Positions 9,933-19,892 of a stretch of DNA of 64,000 bases are shown one piece after another. Below the pieces are notes generated by a model that was given only the letters and a program-made list of their open reading frames with translations, did not search any database and was not told the DNA's origin. The stretch spans positions 1-64,000 of the forward strand of contig NZ_CAJYVU010000175.1 in assembly GCF_913778135.1 (NCBI RefSeq). The letters run 5' to 3'. Positions within the stretch are counted from its first letter, which is position 1. The number at the start of each line of letters is the position of its first letter. The stretch comes from an uncultured Sphingomonas sp. (lineage in GTDB: Bacteria; Pseudomonadota; Alphaproteobacteria; Sphingomonadales; Sphingomonadaceae). The position numbers and the translations under genes are program-made.

Positions 9933-11069
9933 TTACTTCTTCTGGACGAAAAGCTTGTAGGTCATGGTGTTGCGATAGGTCTGGCCGGGATCGAGCCGGA
10001 TCGAGGGAAAGCCCGGCTGGTTCATTGCGTCGGGGAACACCTGCGGCTCCATCACGATAGCGTCGCCCATCCGATACAGCTGGCCGTTCTTGCCCTTGAC
10101 CGTCCCGTCGAAGAAATTGCCGGAATAGAATTGCAGACCCGGCTGGTTCGACCACAATTCGAACCCGCGGCCCGACACCGGCTCGACCACCCGCGCCATC
10201 ATGTGCTGGTCGGCAGTCACGCGGTCGCCGATCACCCAATTGTGGTCGTACCCGCGCCCGAACACGATCTGCTGGTCGCGCGCGTCGCGTACCCGGTCGC
10301 CGACCGCGGTGGGCTTGCGGAAATCGAACACTGTGCCCGCGACGCTGGCGTGACGGCCGAGCGGGATCGAGGACGCGTCGGTCGGCGTGTAGCGGTCCGC
10401 CGGGATCGTCACGACATGCCCCATCGCGCCGGTGCCCGGCCCGGCGAGGTTCCAATAGGCGTGGTTGGAGATGTTGACGTAGGTCGGCTTGTCAGTCGTC
10501 GCGACATAGGCGATCGTCAGCTGGTTCTGCTCGTCGAGCGAATAGGTCGCGGTCGTCGTCAGCGTACCGGGATAACCCATGTCGCCGTCCGGGCTGACGT
10601 AGCGCAGCGTCACCGACGCAGCGGGTCCGTTCTTCGTGTCGACGACCTGCCACAGCACCTTGTCGAACCCCTTGGTCCCGCCGTGCAGTGAATTGGGGCC
10701 GTTGTTGACCGGCGTCGAATATTGCCGGCCGTCGAGCGTGAAGCGGCCCTTCGCCACGCGGTTGGCGACGCGGCCGACGGTCGCGCCGAAGAATTCGGGC
10801 TTGGTCGCGTAACCCTCCAGCGTGTCGTATCCGACCTGCACGTCGGCGACCTTGCCGTTCCGATCGGGCATCTTGAGCGATTGCAGCGCCGCACCCAGCG
10901 CGATCACCGTGGCGCTAACGCCCTTGGCGTTGGTCAGCGTGACGGCGGGGACGTGCCGGCCGTCGGGCAAGGTGCCGAAGTCGCTCCGCCGCGCCTCGGC
11001 CGCGAGTGCCGGGCTGGCGGCGGTGCCGGCCAGCAGGGCGGCGGCGATCATCGTCTTGCGCATCATCAT
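9933..11069 (-). CDS. galM: Aldose 1-epimerase (galactose mutarotase), secreted
   Basis: MMMRKTMIAAALLAGTAASPALAA signal; NRVAKGRFTLDG, NGPNSLHGGTKGFDKVLW, NISNHAYWNLAG, LQFYSGNF motifs. Confidence 0.93.
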   Translation of the reverse strand: MMMRKTMIAAALLAGTAASPALAAEARRSDFGTLPDGRHVPAVTLTNAKGVSATVIALGAALQSLKMPDRNGKVADVQVGYDTLEGYATKPEFFGATVGRVANRVAKGRFTLDGRQYSTPVNNGPNSLHGGTKGFDKVLWQVVDTKNGPAASVTLRYVSPDGDMGYPGTLTTTATYSLDEQNQLTIAYVATTDKPTYVNISNHAYWNLAGPGTGAMGHVVTIPADRYTPTDASSIPLGRHASVAGTVFDFRKPTAVGDRVRDARDQQIVFGRGYDHNWVIGDRVTADQHMMARVVEPVSGRGFELWSNQPGLQFYSGNFFDGTVKGKNGQLYRMGDAIVMEPQVFPDAMNQPGFPSIRLDPGQTYRNTMTYKLFVQKK

Positions 11070-11101
11070 TCTCCCTCGTCGAGCGTCACGAACCGCGCTC
11101 G

Positions 11102-11950
11102 CTATCCCTTGAAGCGGTACGGCGCGACACCGCGACAGCCGGCATCGACCTCGAACAGCGCGCCGGCATGTTCCTCGTCGCAGCCCTCGGCGGCAGAGGT
11201 CACGAACATGCGGTCGAGCGCCTCGCCTGCGAACGCGACGTTGGTGATCTGCGACGCGGGCAATGCGATTACACGCTCGCGGCGACCCGCGGGATCGAAG
11301 CGTGCGACGCACGCACCGCCCCAGCACGCGACCCATAGATGCGCTTCGGCATCAAAGGTCATGCCATCGGGATTGCCCCAGCCGTCCTCGAACACGATGA
11401 ACGGGGCTCGCGGACCCACCGATCCGTCATCGTGCACGGGGTAGCGGAAGATCGTGCGCAGCGCGGTGTCGGTGTGGAGCAGGAACCCGTCACCGATCGC
11501 GGGACCGTTCGCGATCGTATAGCCGTCACTCACGCGCGTCGCGCTGCCATTGGGGTCTAGTCGGTAAAATGCACCCGACGCGCGGTCGCAGCCAAAAGGC
11601 ATCGATCCGGCCCAGATGCGACCCGCCCTGTCCGCCTTGGCATCGTTGAAGCGGTTGCCCTCGCGCTCGGGCTCGGGCGCCGCAATCGTTTCGACCTCCA
11701 GCGGATCGAGCGTCAGCGCAGCGAACGTCCGTCCGACGCCTGCAACGAAACCGCCCCGCTCGCGCTCGATCAGCCAGCCGACGACATCGGGCAGTTCCCA
11801 CACGGTCACCGCATCGTTGGCGAGCGCCAGCCGCTGTACGCGCCGCTCAAGTATGTCGACCCAGAACACTGCCTGCTCGCGCGCGCTCCACAGCAGCCCC
11901 TCGCCCAGCCTATCGCGGCGGCCGCGGGGAATGATGCGCACTTCGACCAT
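11102..11950 (-). CDS. SMP-30/gluconolactonase-like sugar lactonase
   Basis: LGEGLLWSAREQAVFWVDI, NRFNDAKADRAGRIWAGSM, PDGMTFDAEAHLWVA; start overlaps stop of dehydratase. Confidence 0.9.
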   Translation of the reverse strand: MVEVRIIPRGRRDRLGEGLLWSAREQAVFWVDILERRVQRLALANDAVTVWELPDVVGWLIERERGGFVAGVGRTFAALTLDPLEVETIAAPEPEREGNRFNDAKADRAGRIWAGSMPFGCDRASGAFYRLDPNGSATRVSDGYTIANGPAIGDGFLLHTDTALRTIFRYPVHDDGSVGPRAPFIVFEDGWGNPDGMTFDAEAHLWVACWGGACVARFDPAGRRERVIALPASQITNVAFAGEALDRMFVTSAAEGCDEEHAGALFEVDAGCRGVAPYRFKG

Positions 11951-13761
11951 CAGTGGCTGTCCCGCGGCATGCCCTGTTGTGCGATCCGCTGGAACTTGAC
12001 CGCAGGCTCCAGCACCGCGCCGGTCGAAAACTGCCCGACCATGCCGCGCTGGATCTCCTGCCACGGCGTCTGCGACGGCGGCGTGATCGCATCCTCCACC
12101 GTCGCGAGTTCCGACCGGCGCCGCGCAATCTCATTCTCGTCGACCAGCATGTCGGCACTGCGCGTGTTCAAATCGATACGCACCACGTCGCCGGTGCGCA
12201 GCAGCGCGAGCCCGCCACCGACCGCCGCCTCGGGCGAGGCATTGAGGATCGACGGGCTGCCGCTCGTCCCCGATTGCCGCCCGTCGCCGATGCACGGCAG
12301 CGCGTGGATGCCGGCACGGATCAGCGCGGCGGGCGGGCGCATGTTCACCACCTCGGCACCGCCGGGATAGCCGACCGGGCCCGCGCCGCGGATCACCAGC
12401 ACGGTGTGCTCGTCGATGCCGAGCGCCGGGTCATCGATCCGTTCATGATAATCCTCCGGCCCGTCGAACACGACCGCGCGCGCCTCGAACATGTCGGGAT
12501 GTGCCGGGTCGGCGAGATAGCGGGCGCGAAACTCGTCGGAGATGACCGACAGCTTCATCACCGCGGCGTCGAACAGATTGCCGCGCAGCACCACCAGCCC
12601 GGCATCGGACTTCAGCGGCTTGGCAAACGGGCGGATCACGTCGCTGTCCTGGATCTGCGCGTCGGCGATATTGTCGGCGACGCTCGCGCCATTGGCGGTC
12701 AGCACATTGCCGTCGAGCAAGCCTGCGCGGTACAGCTCGCCCATCACTGCGGGCACGCCGCCGGCGCGGTAGTAATCTTCGCCCAGATAGCTGCCCGCCG
12801 GTTGCAGGTTGACGAGCAGCGGCACGTCCGCGCCATGCTCTTCCCAGTCCGACAGCGTCAGCACGACACCCATGTGGCGCGCGATTGCGTTCAGGTGGAT
12901 CGGCGCATTGGTCGACCCGCCGATCGCGGAATTGACGCGGATCGCATTCAGGAATGCCGCGCGCGTCATAATGTCCGATGGTTTGCGATCGGCGCGCACC
13001 ATCTCGACGATCTGCCGTCCGGTCTCCCACGCGCATTCCTGCCGGTCGCGGTAGGGCGCCGGAATCGCTGCCGATCCGGGCAGCGACATGCCCAGCGCCT
13101 CGGCCAGGCTGTTCATTGTCGTGGCGGTGCCCATCGTGTTGCAGAACCCGGTCGACGGCGCGGACGATGCAACCAACTTGATGAAGCCCGCCTGGTCGAT
13201 CTCGCCTGCCGCCAGCAGCTCGCGCGCTTTCCACACGATCGTGCCCGATCCAGTGCGCTGCCCCTTGTACCAGCCGTTCAGCATCGGGCCGACAGACAGT
13301 GCAATCGCCGGTATGTTGACGGTCGCCGCCGCCATCAGCGCCGAGGGCGTCGTCTTGTCGCACCCGATCGTCAGGACGACACCGTCGATCGGATAACCGT
13401 ACAGCACCTCGACCAGCCCGAGATAGGCGAGATTGCGGTCGAGCCCGGCGGTCGGGCGCTTGCCCGTTTCCTGCAGCGGGTGCGTCGGGAACTCGATCGG
13501 AATGCCGCCGGCATCACGGATGCCCGCCTTGACCCGCTCCGCCAGCACCAAATGGTGGCGATTGCAGGGGACGAGATCGCTGCCTGATTGCGCGATACCG
13601 ATGATCGGGCGATCGGACTGCAACTCCTCCAGGCTCAGCCCGTAATTCAAATAGCGCTCGATATAGAGCGCGGTCATGTCCGGATTGCTGGAATTGTTGA
13701 ACCACTGCCGGCTACGCAGCCCGCCCGTCGCAGGTCCCGCCTGCCCCTGATCCGCTGCCAT
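11950..13761 (-). CDS. IlvD/Edd-family sugar-acid dehydratase (arabinonate/galactonate type)
   Basis: [48 protein letters not shown] [Fe-S] cysteine motifs, [23 protein letters not shown]. Confidence 0.92.
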   Translation of the reverse strand: MAADQGQAGPATGGLRSRQWFNNSSNPDMTALYIERYLNYGLSLEELQSDRPIIGIAQSGSDLVPCNRHHLVLAERVKAGIRDAGGIPIEFPTHPLQETGKRPTAGLDRNLAYLGLVEVLYGYPIDGVVLTIGCDKTTPSALMAAATVNIPAIALSVGPMLNGWYKGQRTGSGTIVWKARELLAAGEIDQAGFIKLVASSAPSTGFCNTMGTATTMNSLAEALGMSLPGSAAIPAPYRDRQECAWETGRQIVEMVRADRKPSDIMTRAAFLNAIRVNSAIGGSTNAPIHLNAIARHMGVVLTLSDWEEHGADVPLLVNLQPAGSYLGEDYYRAGGVPAVMGELYRAGLLDGNVLTANGASVADNIADAQIQDSDVIRPFAKPLKSDAGLVVLRGNLFDAAVMKLSVISDEFRARYLADPAHPDMFEARAVVFDGPEDYHERIDDPALGIDEHTVLVIRGAGPVGYPGGAEVVNMRPPAALIRAGIHALPCIGDGRQSGTSGSPSILNASPEAAVGGGLALLRTGDVVRIDLNTRSADMLVDENEIARRRSELATVEDAITPPSQTPWQEIQRGMVGQFSTGAVLEPAVKFQRIAQQGMPRDSH

Positions 13762-13846
13762 CAATCCTCCCCGGCCAACCCACTCCCGGCGGTCGGCATC
13801 TTCCGTATAGCCGAACATAGCAGCAGGATACAGCAACAAACAATAC

Positions 13847-13860
13847 TTGTATGATGAATA
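13847..13860. promoter_or_regulatory. Putative operator/promoter motif (TATTCATCATACAA on minus strand) between divergent dehydratase operon and TonB receptor
   Basis: Shares TATTYATCATACARGT with 32368-32383 and the ATCATAY core with 4527, 22653 and 24495 regions. Confidence 0.5.
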
Positions 13861-13921
13861 AGACTGAAGTAGCGCGTTGCATGAAGGCCGCAGCGATCGG
13901 CCATGTCATGGGGAGGGGAAT

Positions 13922-16792
13922 ATGCGCGTATCTGCACTTCGTGGTACCATCAGTGCATCCGCACTCGTGCTGGCCTTGTGCGCGACTACTGTCGCAGCAC
14001 AGACCGCCGACACCGCCGTACAGCAGCCCGGATCAACCAGTCAGGCAGGCTCAACCGCGCAGAGCGGCTCGACTGCCGAGATGCCGACCGCCGGTGCCGC
14101 AGCGACCAACGAGCAGAACGGTGACCAGACCGCGGCGCAGACCGTCGGCGGCGCGGCCGAACGCGGCCCCAGCACCGATGGCGAGGTGGGTGACGACATC
14201 GTCGTGACCGGACAGCGCGCCAGCCTGACCGCCTCGCGCAACATCAAGCGCAACGCCGATCAGGTCGTCGACTCGCTCGTCGCCGACGACATCGGCAAGT
14301 TCCCCGACAACTCGGTCGCCGCCGCGCTGCAGCGCGTTCCCGGCGTGCAGGTGTCGAACGGCTTCAACAACGAAATTCAGGCGCCGATCGTCCGCGGTCT
14401 GGGCGACATCCTGACGACGGTCGACGGGCGCGAGATCTTCACCGGTGTCGGCCGCGGCTTCGCGTTTCAGGATCTTCCCGCCGAAGCTCTCGCCGGCGTC
14501 GACGTCTACAAGTCGAACTCCGCCGACCTGATCGAGGGCGGGATCGCCGGCTCGATCAACATGAAGCTGCAGAAGCCGTTCAACTTCAAGAAGGGGCTGA
14601 CCGTCGCCACCAACGTGCGCGGTTTCTACGGCGACATCTCCGACAAGACGAGCTTCACCGCCGGCATGCTGGTATCGGGCCGCTGGGACACCGGCATCGG
14701 CGAGATGGGCCTGCTCGCCGACGTATCGTACGCGCGCAACAATTTCAGCCGTCCGATTTCGTTCAACTGCGATCCGCGCTCGGCCAACAACGGCCCACCC
14801 GGTGCGCGTGACACCGTGCTGCCGACCTGCGTCGGCGGCGTGGTCGACAACGGTCGCAACACGCGTCCACAGGTCAATGCCGCGTTCCAGTGGCGCCCCT
14901 CGCCCGATCTGGAGATCTACGCCGACGGCCTATACGCCGGCTACCGCGCGCGCTTCGGCAGTTATTTCATCTCGTCCGACCTGTTCGGATCGCGCAGCAT
15001 CAGCGACGTTCAGCGCACCGACGAATGCTTCACCGCGCCCGTCAACGGCGCGGGCTTCCCCGGCGGCGCGAACGATCCGCGGCAGAATCTGTGCGTCGGC
15101 GCCAGCGCGACCTTCAACGGCGTTCCCGGCCTGACCAGCACGCAGGCGAAGACCAGCTTCACCGACCAATATGTCGGCGGCGGCGGCTTCCGCTTCAATC
15201 GTGACGCGGTGCACGTCAACCTTGACCTCAGCTACATCAATTCGACGACGGGCAACCGCACCATCATCGTCGATATCGGCAAGCAGGTGCCGAGCGTCGG
15301 CATCGTCATCGACGACAACAAGCACGGCACGACCAACATGCCGGGCAATCCGCTGGGCAGCGCGACCGACTTCCGCTTCGCCAACTCGCTGTTCCAGGAG
15401 ATCACGCGCGCGAACAGCAGCCAATACGCTGCCAAGTTCGATGCCGCGTTCGACATCGAAAGCAACTTCCTGCGCCAGTTCCAGATCGGCGTGCGCTACA
15501 ACAAGCGCGACGCCACCTTCCGCGGCACCGCGCCGGGCGGACCGGGTGCGCCGGGCGGCAACCGCAACACGCTGATCAGTTCGGTCGGCCTGCCGGGCGA
15601 CTTCCTGGTCGAGACACCCGCCACGATTCCGTTCATCAACGGCGGTGCGCCATGGGTGACGCCCGACCGCGACTTCCTGCTCGACCAGACCGATCGCCTG
15701 CGCGCGATCTTCGGCGGCGCGGCGGGCGATCCCGCGTACAGCCCGACGCGCAACTATGACGCGCGCGAGAACACCCTCGCCGCCTATGTGCAGGGCAAGT
15801 ACGAGGTTGATCTGGGCGGCGCATCGCTGATCGACGGTCTGGCCGGCGTCCGCGTGGTGCGTTCGGCGCGCTCGCTGACCGGCACGTCGGTCACCTCGGT
15901 CGGCGGCGCCACGGTCTTCACGCCGACGACGCGCGACACGACCGATACCTACGTATTGCCGAACGCGAGCATCCGTTACCGCGCGACCTCGAACCTTCAG
16001 TTCCGCGGCACCTATGCCAAGACGCTGTCGCGCCCGACCTTCGGCGATCTGAATCCGGGTCTGTCTTTCGTCATTCCGGCGAACCTGAACGTCGTGCCGA
16101 CCGCCAGCGGCGGCAATCCCGACCTGCGCGCGGTGCTGTCGGACAATTTCGACGCAACGGCGGAATTGTATTTTGGCCGATCGAGCTCGTTCACGATTGC
16201 GGGCTATTACCGCAACATCAAGGACCGCGTTGCCGCTGCCAACTCGACGCTGGTCGTCAACGGCATCAGCTACCGCCTGACGCAGCCGCGCAACGTCGGC
16301 TCCTCGACGCTGAAGGGGATCGAGGTCGGCACACAGACCTTCTTCGACTTCCTGCCCGAAGGTCTCGATGGGTTCGGCGTGCTCGCCAACTTCACCTACG
16401 CCGACAGCGTCATCAAGACGCCGGGCGATCCGCTAGAGGGGCAGCCGCTGCTGGGCGTATCGAAATACGCCTATACGGCCGGTGGTCTGTACGAGAAGTA
16501 CGGCATCACCGCGCGCGCGGTCTACACCTGGCGTGACGGGTATAACGAGGTGCTGTTCAACGGCGGAACGTTGGTCGGCGCTAACTTCGACAGCCAGTTC
16601 AACCGGGTACGCGCAAACGGACGGCTCGACTTCTCCGTGTCCTACGACATCACGCCAAACGTGACGGTCAGCGTCGACGGGGTGAACGTGCTCGGCGGGC
16701 GGTATTACAGCTATTTCGACAAGACGCTGTTCCCGCACGACGTGCGCCTGGATGACAAGTTCTACGGCGCCAGCATCCGCGCCCGCTTCTGA
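13922..16792 (+). CDS. TonB-dependent receptor (carbohydrate-type) with low-complexity N-terminal extension
   Basis: Signal peptide; DIVVTGQRASLTASRNIKRNADQVVDSLVADDIGKFPDNSVAAALQRVPGVQ plug; C-terminal barrel ending GASIRARF. Confidence 0.93.
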   Translation: MRVSALRGTISASALVLALCATTVAAQTADTAVQQPGSTSQAGSTAQSGSTAEMPTAGAAATNEQNGDQTAAQTVGGAAERGPSTDGEVGDDIVVTGQRASLTASRNIKRNADQVVDSLVADDIGKFPDNSVAAALQRVPGVQVSNGFNNEIQAPIVRGLGDILTTVDGREIFTGVGRGFAFQDLPAEALAGVDVYKSNSADLIEGGIAGSINMKLQKPFNFKKGLTVATNVRGFYGDISDKTSFTAGMLVSGRWDTGIGEMGLLADVSYARNNFSRPISFNCDPRSANNGPPGARDTVLPTCVGGVVDNGRNTRPQVNAAFQWRPSPDLEIYADGLYAGYRARFGSYFISSDLFGSRSISDVQRTDECFTAPVNGAGFPGGANDPRQNLCVGASATFNGVPGLTSTQAKTSFTDQYVGGGGFRFNRDAVHVNLDLSYINSTTGNRTIIVDIGKQVPSVGIVIDDNKHGTTNMPGNPLGSATDFRFANSLFQEITRANSSQYAAKFDAAFDIESNFLRQFQIGVRYNKRDATFRGTAPGGPGAPGGNRNTLISSVGLPGDFLVETPATIPFINGGAPWVTPDRDFLLDQTDRLRAIFGGAAGDPAYSPTRNYDARENTLAAYVQGKYEVDLGGASLIDGLAGVRVVRSARSLTGTSVTSVGGATVFTPTTRDTTDTYVLPNASIRYRATSNLQFRGTYAKTLSRPTFGDLNPGLSFVIPANLNVVPTASGGNPDLRAVLSDNFDATAELYFGRSSSFTIAGYYRNIKDRVAAANSTLVVNGISYRLTQPRNVGSSTLKGIEVGTQTFFDFLPEGLDGFGVLANFTYADSVIKTPGDPLEGQPLLGVSKYAYTAGGLYEKYGITARAVYTWRDGYNEVLFNGGTLVGANFDSQFNRVRANGRLDFSVSYDITPNVTVSVDGVNVLGGRYYSYFDKTLFPHDVRLDDKFYGASIRARF

Positions 16793-16800
16793 CGACCCAC

Positions 16801-16839
16801 GCCGGTACCCCGTCGGGCACATGCCCACGCGGTGCCGGC
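16801..16839 (+). other. Intercistronic stem-loop between TonB receptor and GH43-like gene
   Basis: GCCGGTACC(16801-16809) pairs with GGTGCCGGC(16831-16839), with nested GGGCA-CA-TGCCC. Confidence 0.6.
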
Positions 16840-16874
16840 CTTGCGGTGTCAGCCACCGCAGAAAGGACGAGCCG

Positions 16875-17966
16875 ATGCTTCTCGACCGCCGCACTGCCGA
16901 CAAAATCCGCTCTCGGCGATTGGCGCGCAGGTCGCGCCTTCTTCTCACGTTGGTGGCCGGGCTCGCCGCACCGATCGCGGTGGCGCAGCAGGCGGAGGTG
17001 CCGCCCGGCGCGCCCGAGACGCCCTATGTCGACCCCGACAAGGCTTATCTGTTCGCGCACATGACCAAGGAACGCTACGGCGTATTGTTCTACTCGGTCA
17101 GCCGCGACGGCCTCCACTGGCAGCAACTGAACGGCGGCAAGGCGGTGTCGGAGGATTACCACGGCCACCCATCGATCGCGCGCGGGCCCGACGGCCGCTA
17201 CTATCTCGTCGGCAACAAGAGCGACGAGGATCCGCTGATCCGTTTCTGGGTGTCGGACGACCTCGTTCGCTGGACGCCGTTCGGCACCTACAAGCCCGAT
17301 CTGATGCACGTCCCCGGCCTCGCCAACCCGTTGCAGCGGATCGGCGCGCCCAAGCTGTTCTTCGACGAAGCGTCCAAGCGCTTCATGCTGACCTGGCACA
17401 CCGCGACGGTGCCGGGCGTCCCCGAGGATCCCGAGCGTTACTGGGCGAGCCAGCGGACGCTCTACGTCCTGTCACCCGACCTGAAACGCTTCACCGGCGC
17501 GCCACGCCGGCTGTTCGACTGGGACATGGCGACGATCGACACCTTCGTGGTCCCGAACGACTCTGCGCCCGGTTATTGCGCGATCATCAAGGATGAACGC
17601 TATCCGTCGTACAATTGGACGACAGGCAAGACCGTGCGGATGAGCTGCGGGCCAACGCTGACCGGTCCCTATCCCCTGCCCGGCCCGTCGCTCAGCCCCA
17701 ACTTCCGCGAGGCGCCGACGCTGATCCGCGCACCGGGCGACAAGGACTGGTTCCTGTATTACGAGCAATATGCCGGAACCAGCTACGGCCTTTCGAAGGC
17801 GCCGCGCCTTTCCGGTCCGTGGTTTCAGGTGTCGGGTAACTCTGGCGTCGACAAATGGGATCGCTACACGATGCCCGCGGGGCTCCGCCACGGATCGATG
17901 ATCCCGATCAGCCGCAAGCAATATGATGTGCTGGTCGCGGCCTATCCGGCTGCGGCGGCTCGGTAG
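16875..17966 (+). CDS. GH43-like five-bladed propeller protein, secreted
   Basis: YGVLFYSVSRDGLHWQQLNGG, HPSIARGPDGRYYLVGNKSD, IGAPKLFFDEASKRFMLTWH; signal-like N-terminus. Confidence 0.7.
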   Translation: MLLDRRTADKIRSRRLARRSRLLLTLVAGLAAPIAVAQQAEVPPGAPETPYVDPDKAYLFAHMTKERYGVLFYSVSRDGLHWQQLNGGKAVSEDYHGHPSIARGPDGRYYLVGNKSDEDPLIRFWVSDDLVRWTPFGTYKPDLMHVPGLANPLQRIGAPKLFFDEASKRFMLTWHTATVPGVPEDPERYWASQRTLYVLSPDLKRFTGAPRRLFDWDMATIDTFVVPNDSAPGYCAIIKDERYPSYNWTTGKTVRMSCGPTLTGPYPLPGPSLSPNFREAPTLIRAPGDKDWFLYYEQYAGTSYGLSKAPRLSGPWFQVSGNSGVDKWDRYTMPAGLRHGSMIPISRKQYDVLVAAYPAAAAR

Positions 17967-17989
17967 AACTATCGTCCAAAGGTGATGCA

Positions 17990-18913
17990 ATGAACCAAGT
18001 GCGTCTGGGACTGGTCGGCATCGGCAAGATCGCGCGCGACCAGCATTTGCCCGCGATCGCTTCAGTCGCGACGTTCGATCTCGCCGCCACCGCCAGTCGC
18101 GCAGCGCAGGTTGACGGCATCGACGCTTATCCGTCGATCGAGGCGATGCTGGCGGCGCGCGGTGACCTCGACGCCGTGTCACTGTGCACGCCGCCATCTG
18201 GGCGCGTCGATCAGGCGCTGGCGGCACTACGCGCGGGCAAGCACGTGATGCTGGAAAAGCCGCCTGCGGCCACCGTGTCCGAGGTTGCGCTGCTGGACGA
18301 GGTCGCGCGCGACGCTGGCATGACGCTGTTCACCACCTGGCACTCGCGCGAGGCCGCCGCGGTCGACACCGCGCGCGACTGGCTGGCGGACAAGCGCATC
18401 CGGGCCTTGCGGATCGACTGGAGGGAGGACATCCGCAAATGGCACCCCGGACAGGACTGGATCATGGCGGCGGGCGGCTTCGGCGTGTTCGATCCCGCCA
18501 TCAACGCGCTTTCGATCGCGACCCGTATCCTGCCGCATCACCTGCTGGTCAGCGCAGCCACGCTATCAGTGCCCGCGAACCGCGTCAGCCCGGTCGCCGC
18601 GACCGTTCAGATGCGCTGCGGTGATGCACCGGTGGAAGTCAACCTCGACTTCCTGCAAACCGGTCCGCAACGATGGGATATGGAGGTCGACACCGACGCG
18701 GGCACGCTCGTCTTGCGCGACGGCGGACGCACGATCGCGCTGCCCGGCACGCCGGCGACGACCCAACCGAACGAGGAATATTCACGACTCTATCGTCGCT
18801 TCGCGGACCTGATCGCGAGCGGGCAATCGGATGTCGATGTCAGCCCGCTGCAACTAGTCGCCGACGCCTTTCTGGTAGCCGAGCGGAAAACGGTCGAGCC
18901 GTTCGACTTCTAA
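17990..18913 (+). CDS. Gfo/Idh/MocA-family oxidoreductase, probable D-galactose/L-arabinose 1-dehydrogenase
   Basis: VRLGLVGIGKIARDQHLPAI Rossmann motif, GKHVMLEKPPAAT, FDPAINALSIATRILP; pathway context. Confidence 0.85.
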   Translation: MNQVRLGLVGIGKIARDQHLPAIASVATFDLAATASRAAQVDGIDAYPSIEAMLAARGDLDAVSLCTPPSGRVDQALAALRAGKHVMLEKPPAATVSEVALLDEVARDAGMTLFTTWHSREAAAVDTARDWLADKRIRALRIDWREDIRKWHPGQDWIMAAGGFGVFDPAINALSIATRILPHHLLVSAATLSVPANRVSPVAATVQMRCGDAPVEVNLDFLQTGPQRWDMEVDTDAGTLVLRDGGRTIALPGTPATTQPNEEYSRLYRRFADLIASGQSDVDVSPLQLVADAFLVAERKTVEPFDF

Positions 18914-18916
18914 CGC

Positions 18917-19822
18917 TCAGCGGTCGCGGACGATGCAGCGGAACCCGATGTGGCTGGTCGGGCTATCGATCGCCTGCGGATGCCGTGCCGCAGGGCTATA
19001 GCGACGGCAATAATCGGGCGCGCACAGATGCGAGCCGCCCTTGATGACGCGGCGTCCGATCCGCTGGCCGCTACCGGGATCGTAACTCTCGCGCAGCGTC
19101 GTGCCGCGCGGGTTGTCGATGGTGCAGCAGCTCTTGTGCGTTCGGCCCCCGGACACGCCGTACCAGTCGCGCGTCCATTCCCACACGTTGCCGATCATGT
19201 CGAACAGGCCGTAGCCATTGGGCGGATAGCTGCCGACCGGCGTTGTACGGCAGGCCGTGTCCGGCGGGCGCACGACCGGAAACGTGCCGCGCCAGTAGTT
19301 CGCCATCACCGCACCGCCCGGCTCCAGTTCGTCGCCCCAGGCATAGTCGCGCGCCTCCAGTCCGCCGCGCGCCGCATATTCCCACTCCGCCTCGCTCGGC
19401 AGCGCCTTGCCCAGCCAGCGCGCATAGGCTTCCGCATCGACCGGCGCGACATGCACGACCGGGTGATCGTCCGCTCCGGTCAGGCCGCTGTCGGGGCCGG
19501 TCGGATGCTGCCAATCGGCGCCCGGCACGAACGCCCACCAGCGCGACGGATCATTGAGCGGCACCGGCACGTCGCTCGGCTGGAACACCGCCGAGCCCGC
19601 GACGATCAGCGAAGGGTCGACGCCGGGATATGACGCGGGATCGGGTGCGCGCTCCGCGAAGGTCGTGTACCCCGTCGCCGCGACGAATGCGGCGAACTGC
19701 GCGTTGGTCACCGGCGTCGGATCGATCAGGAAGCCGCCGACCCGCACTTGCCGGCACGGCGCCTCCTCGGGATAGAAGTTCTCCGCCCCCATGCGGAACG
19801 TACCGCCGGGGATGCGGATCAT
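18917..19822 (-). CDS. Formylglycine-generating enzyme (SUMF1-type) homologue
   Basis: MIRIPGGTFRMGAENFYPEEAP, ALPSEAEWEYAARGG, GNVWEWTRDW, KGGSHLCAPDYCRRYSPAARH..SHIGFRC: C-x4-C pair as in bona fide FGE. Confidence 0.88.
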   Translation of the reverse strand: MIRIPGGTFRMGAENFYPEEAPCRQVRVGGFLIDPTPVTNAQFAAFVAATGYTTFAERAPDPASYPGVDPSLIVAGSAVFQPSDVPVPLNDPSRWWAFVPGADWQHPTGPDSGLTGADDHPVVHVAPVDAEAYARWLGKALPSEAEWEYAARGGLEARDYAWGDELEPGGAVMANYWRGTFPVVRPPDTACRTTPVGSYPPNGYGLFDMIGNVWEWTRDWYGVSGGRTHKSCCTIDNPRGTTLRESYDPGSGQRIGRRVIKGGSHLCAPDYCRRYSPAARHPQAIDSPTSHIGFRCIVRDR

Positions 19823-19892
19823 GCCTTCGCGCGCTGCCTTCGCCACGCCTTCCCCTACCCGAACGCGCCGTCCCGGTCGATGCGGGTCGGAA

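Noticed and set aside
11953-13587. 544-aa plus-strand ORF opposite the IlvD/Edd dehydratase
   Set aside because: Antisense shadow of a strongly conserved gene, R/D/H-rich
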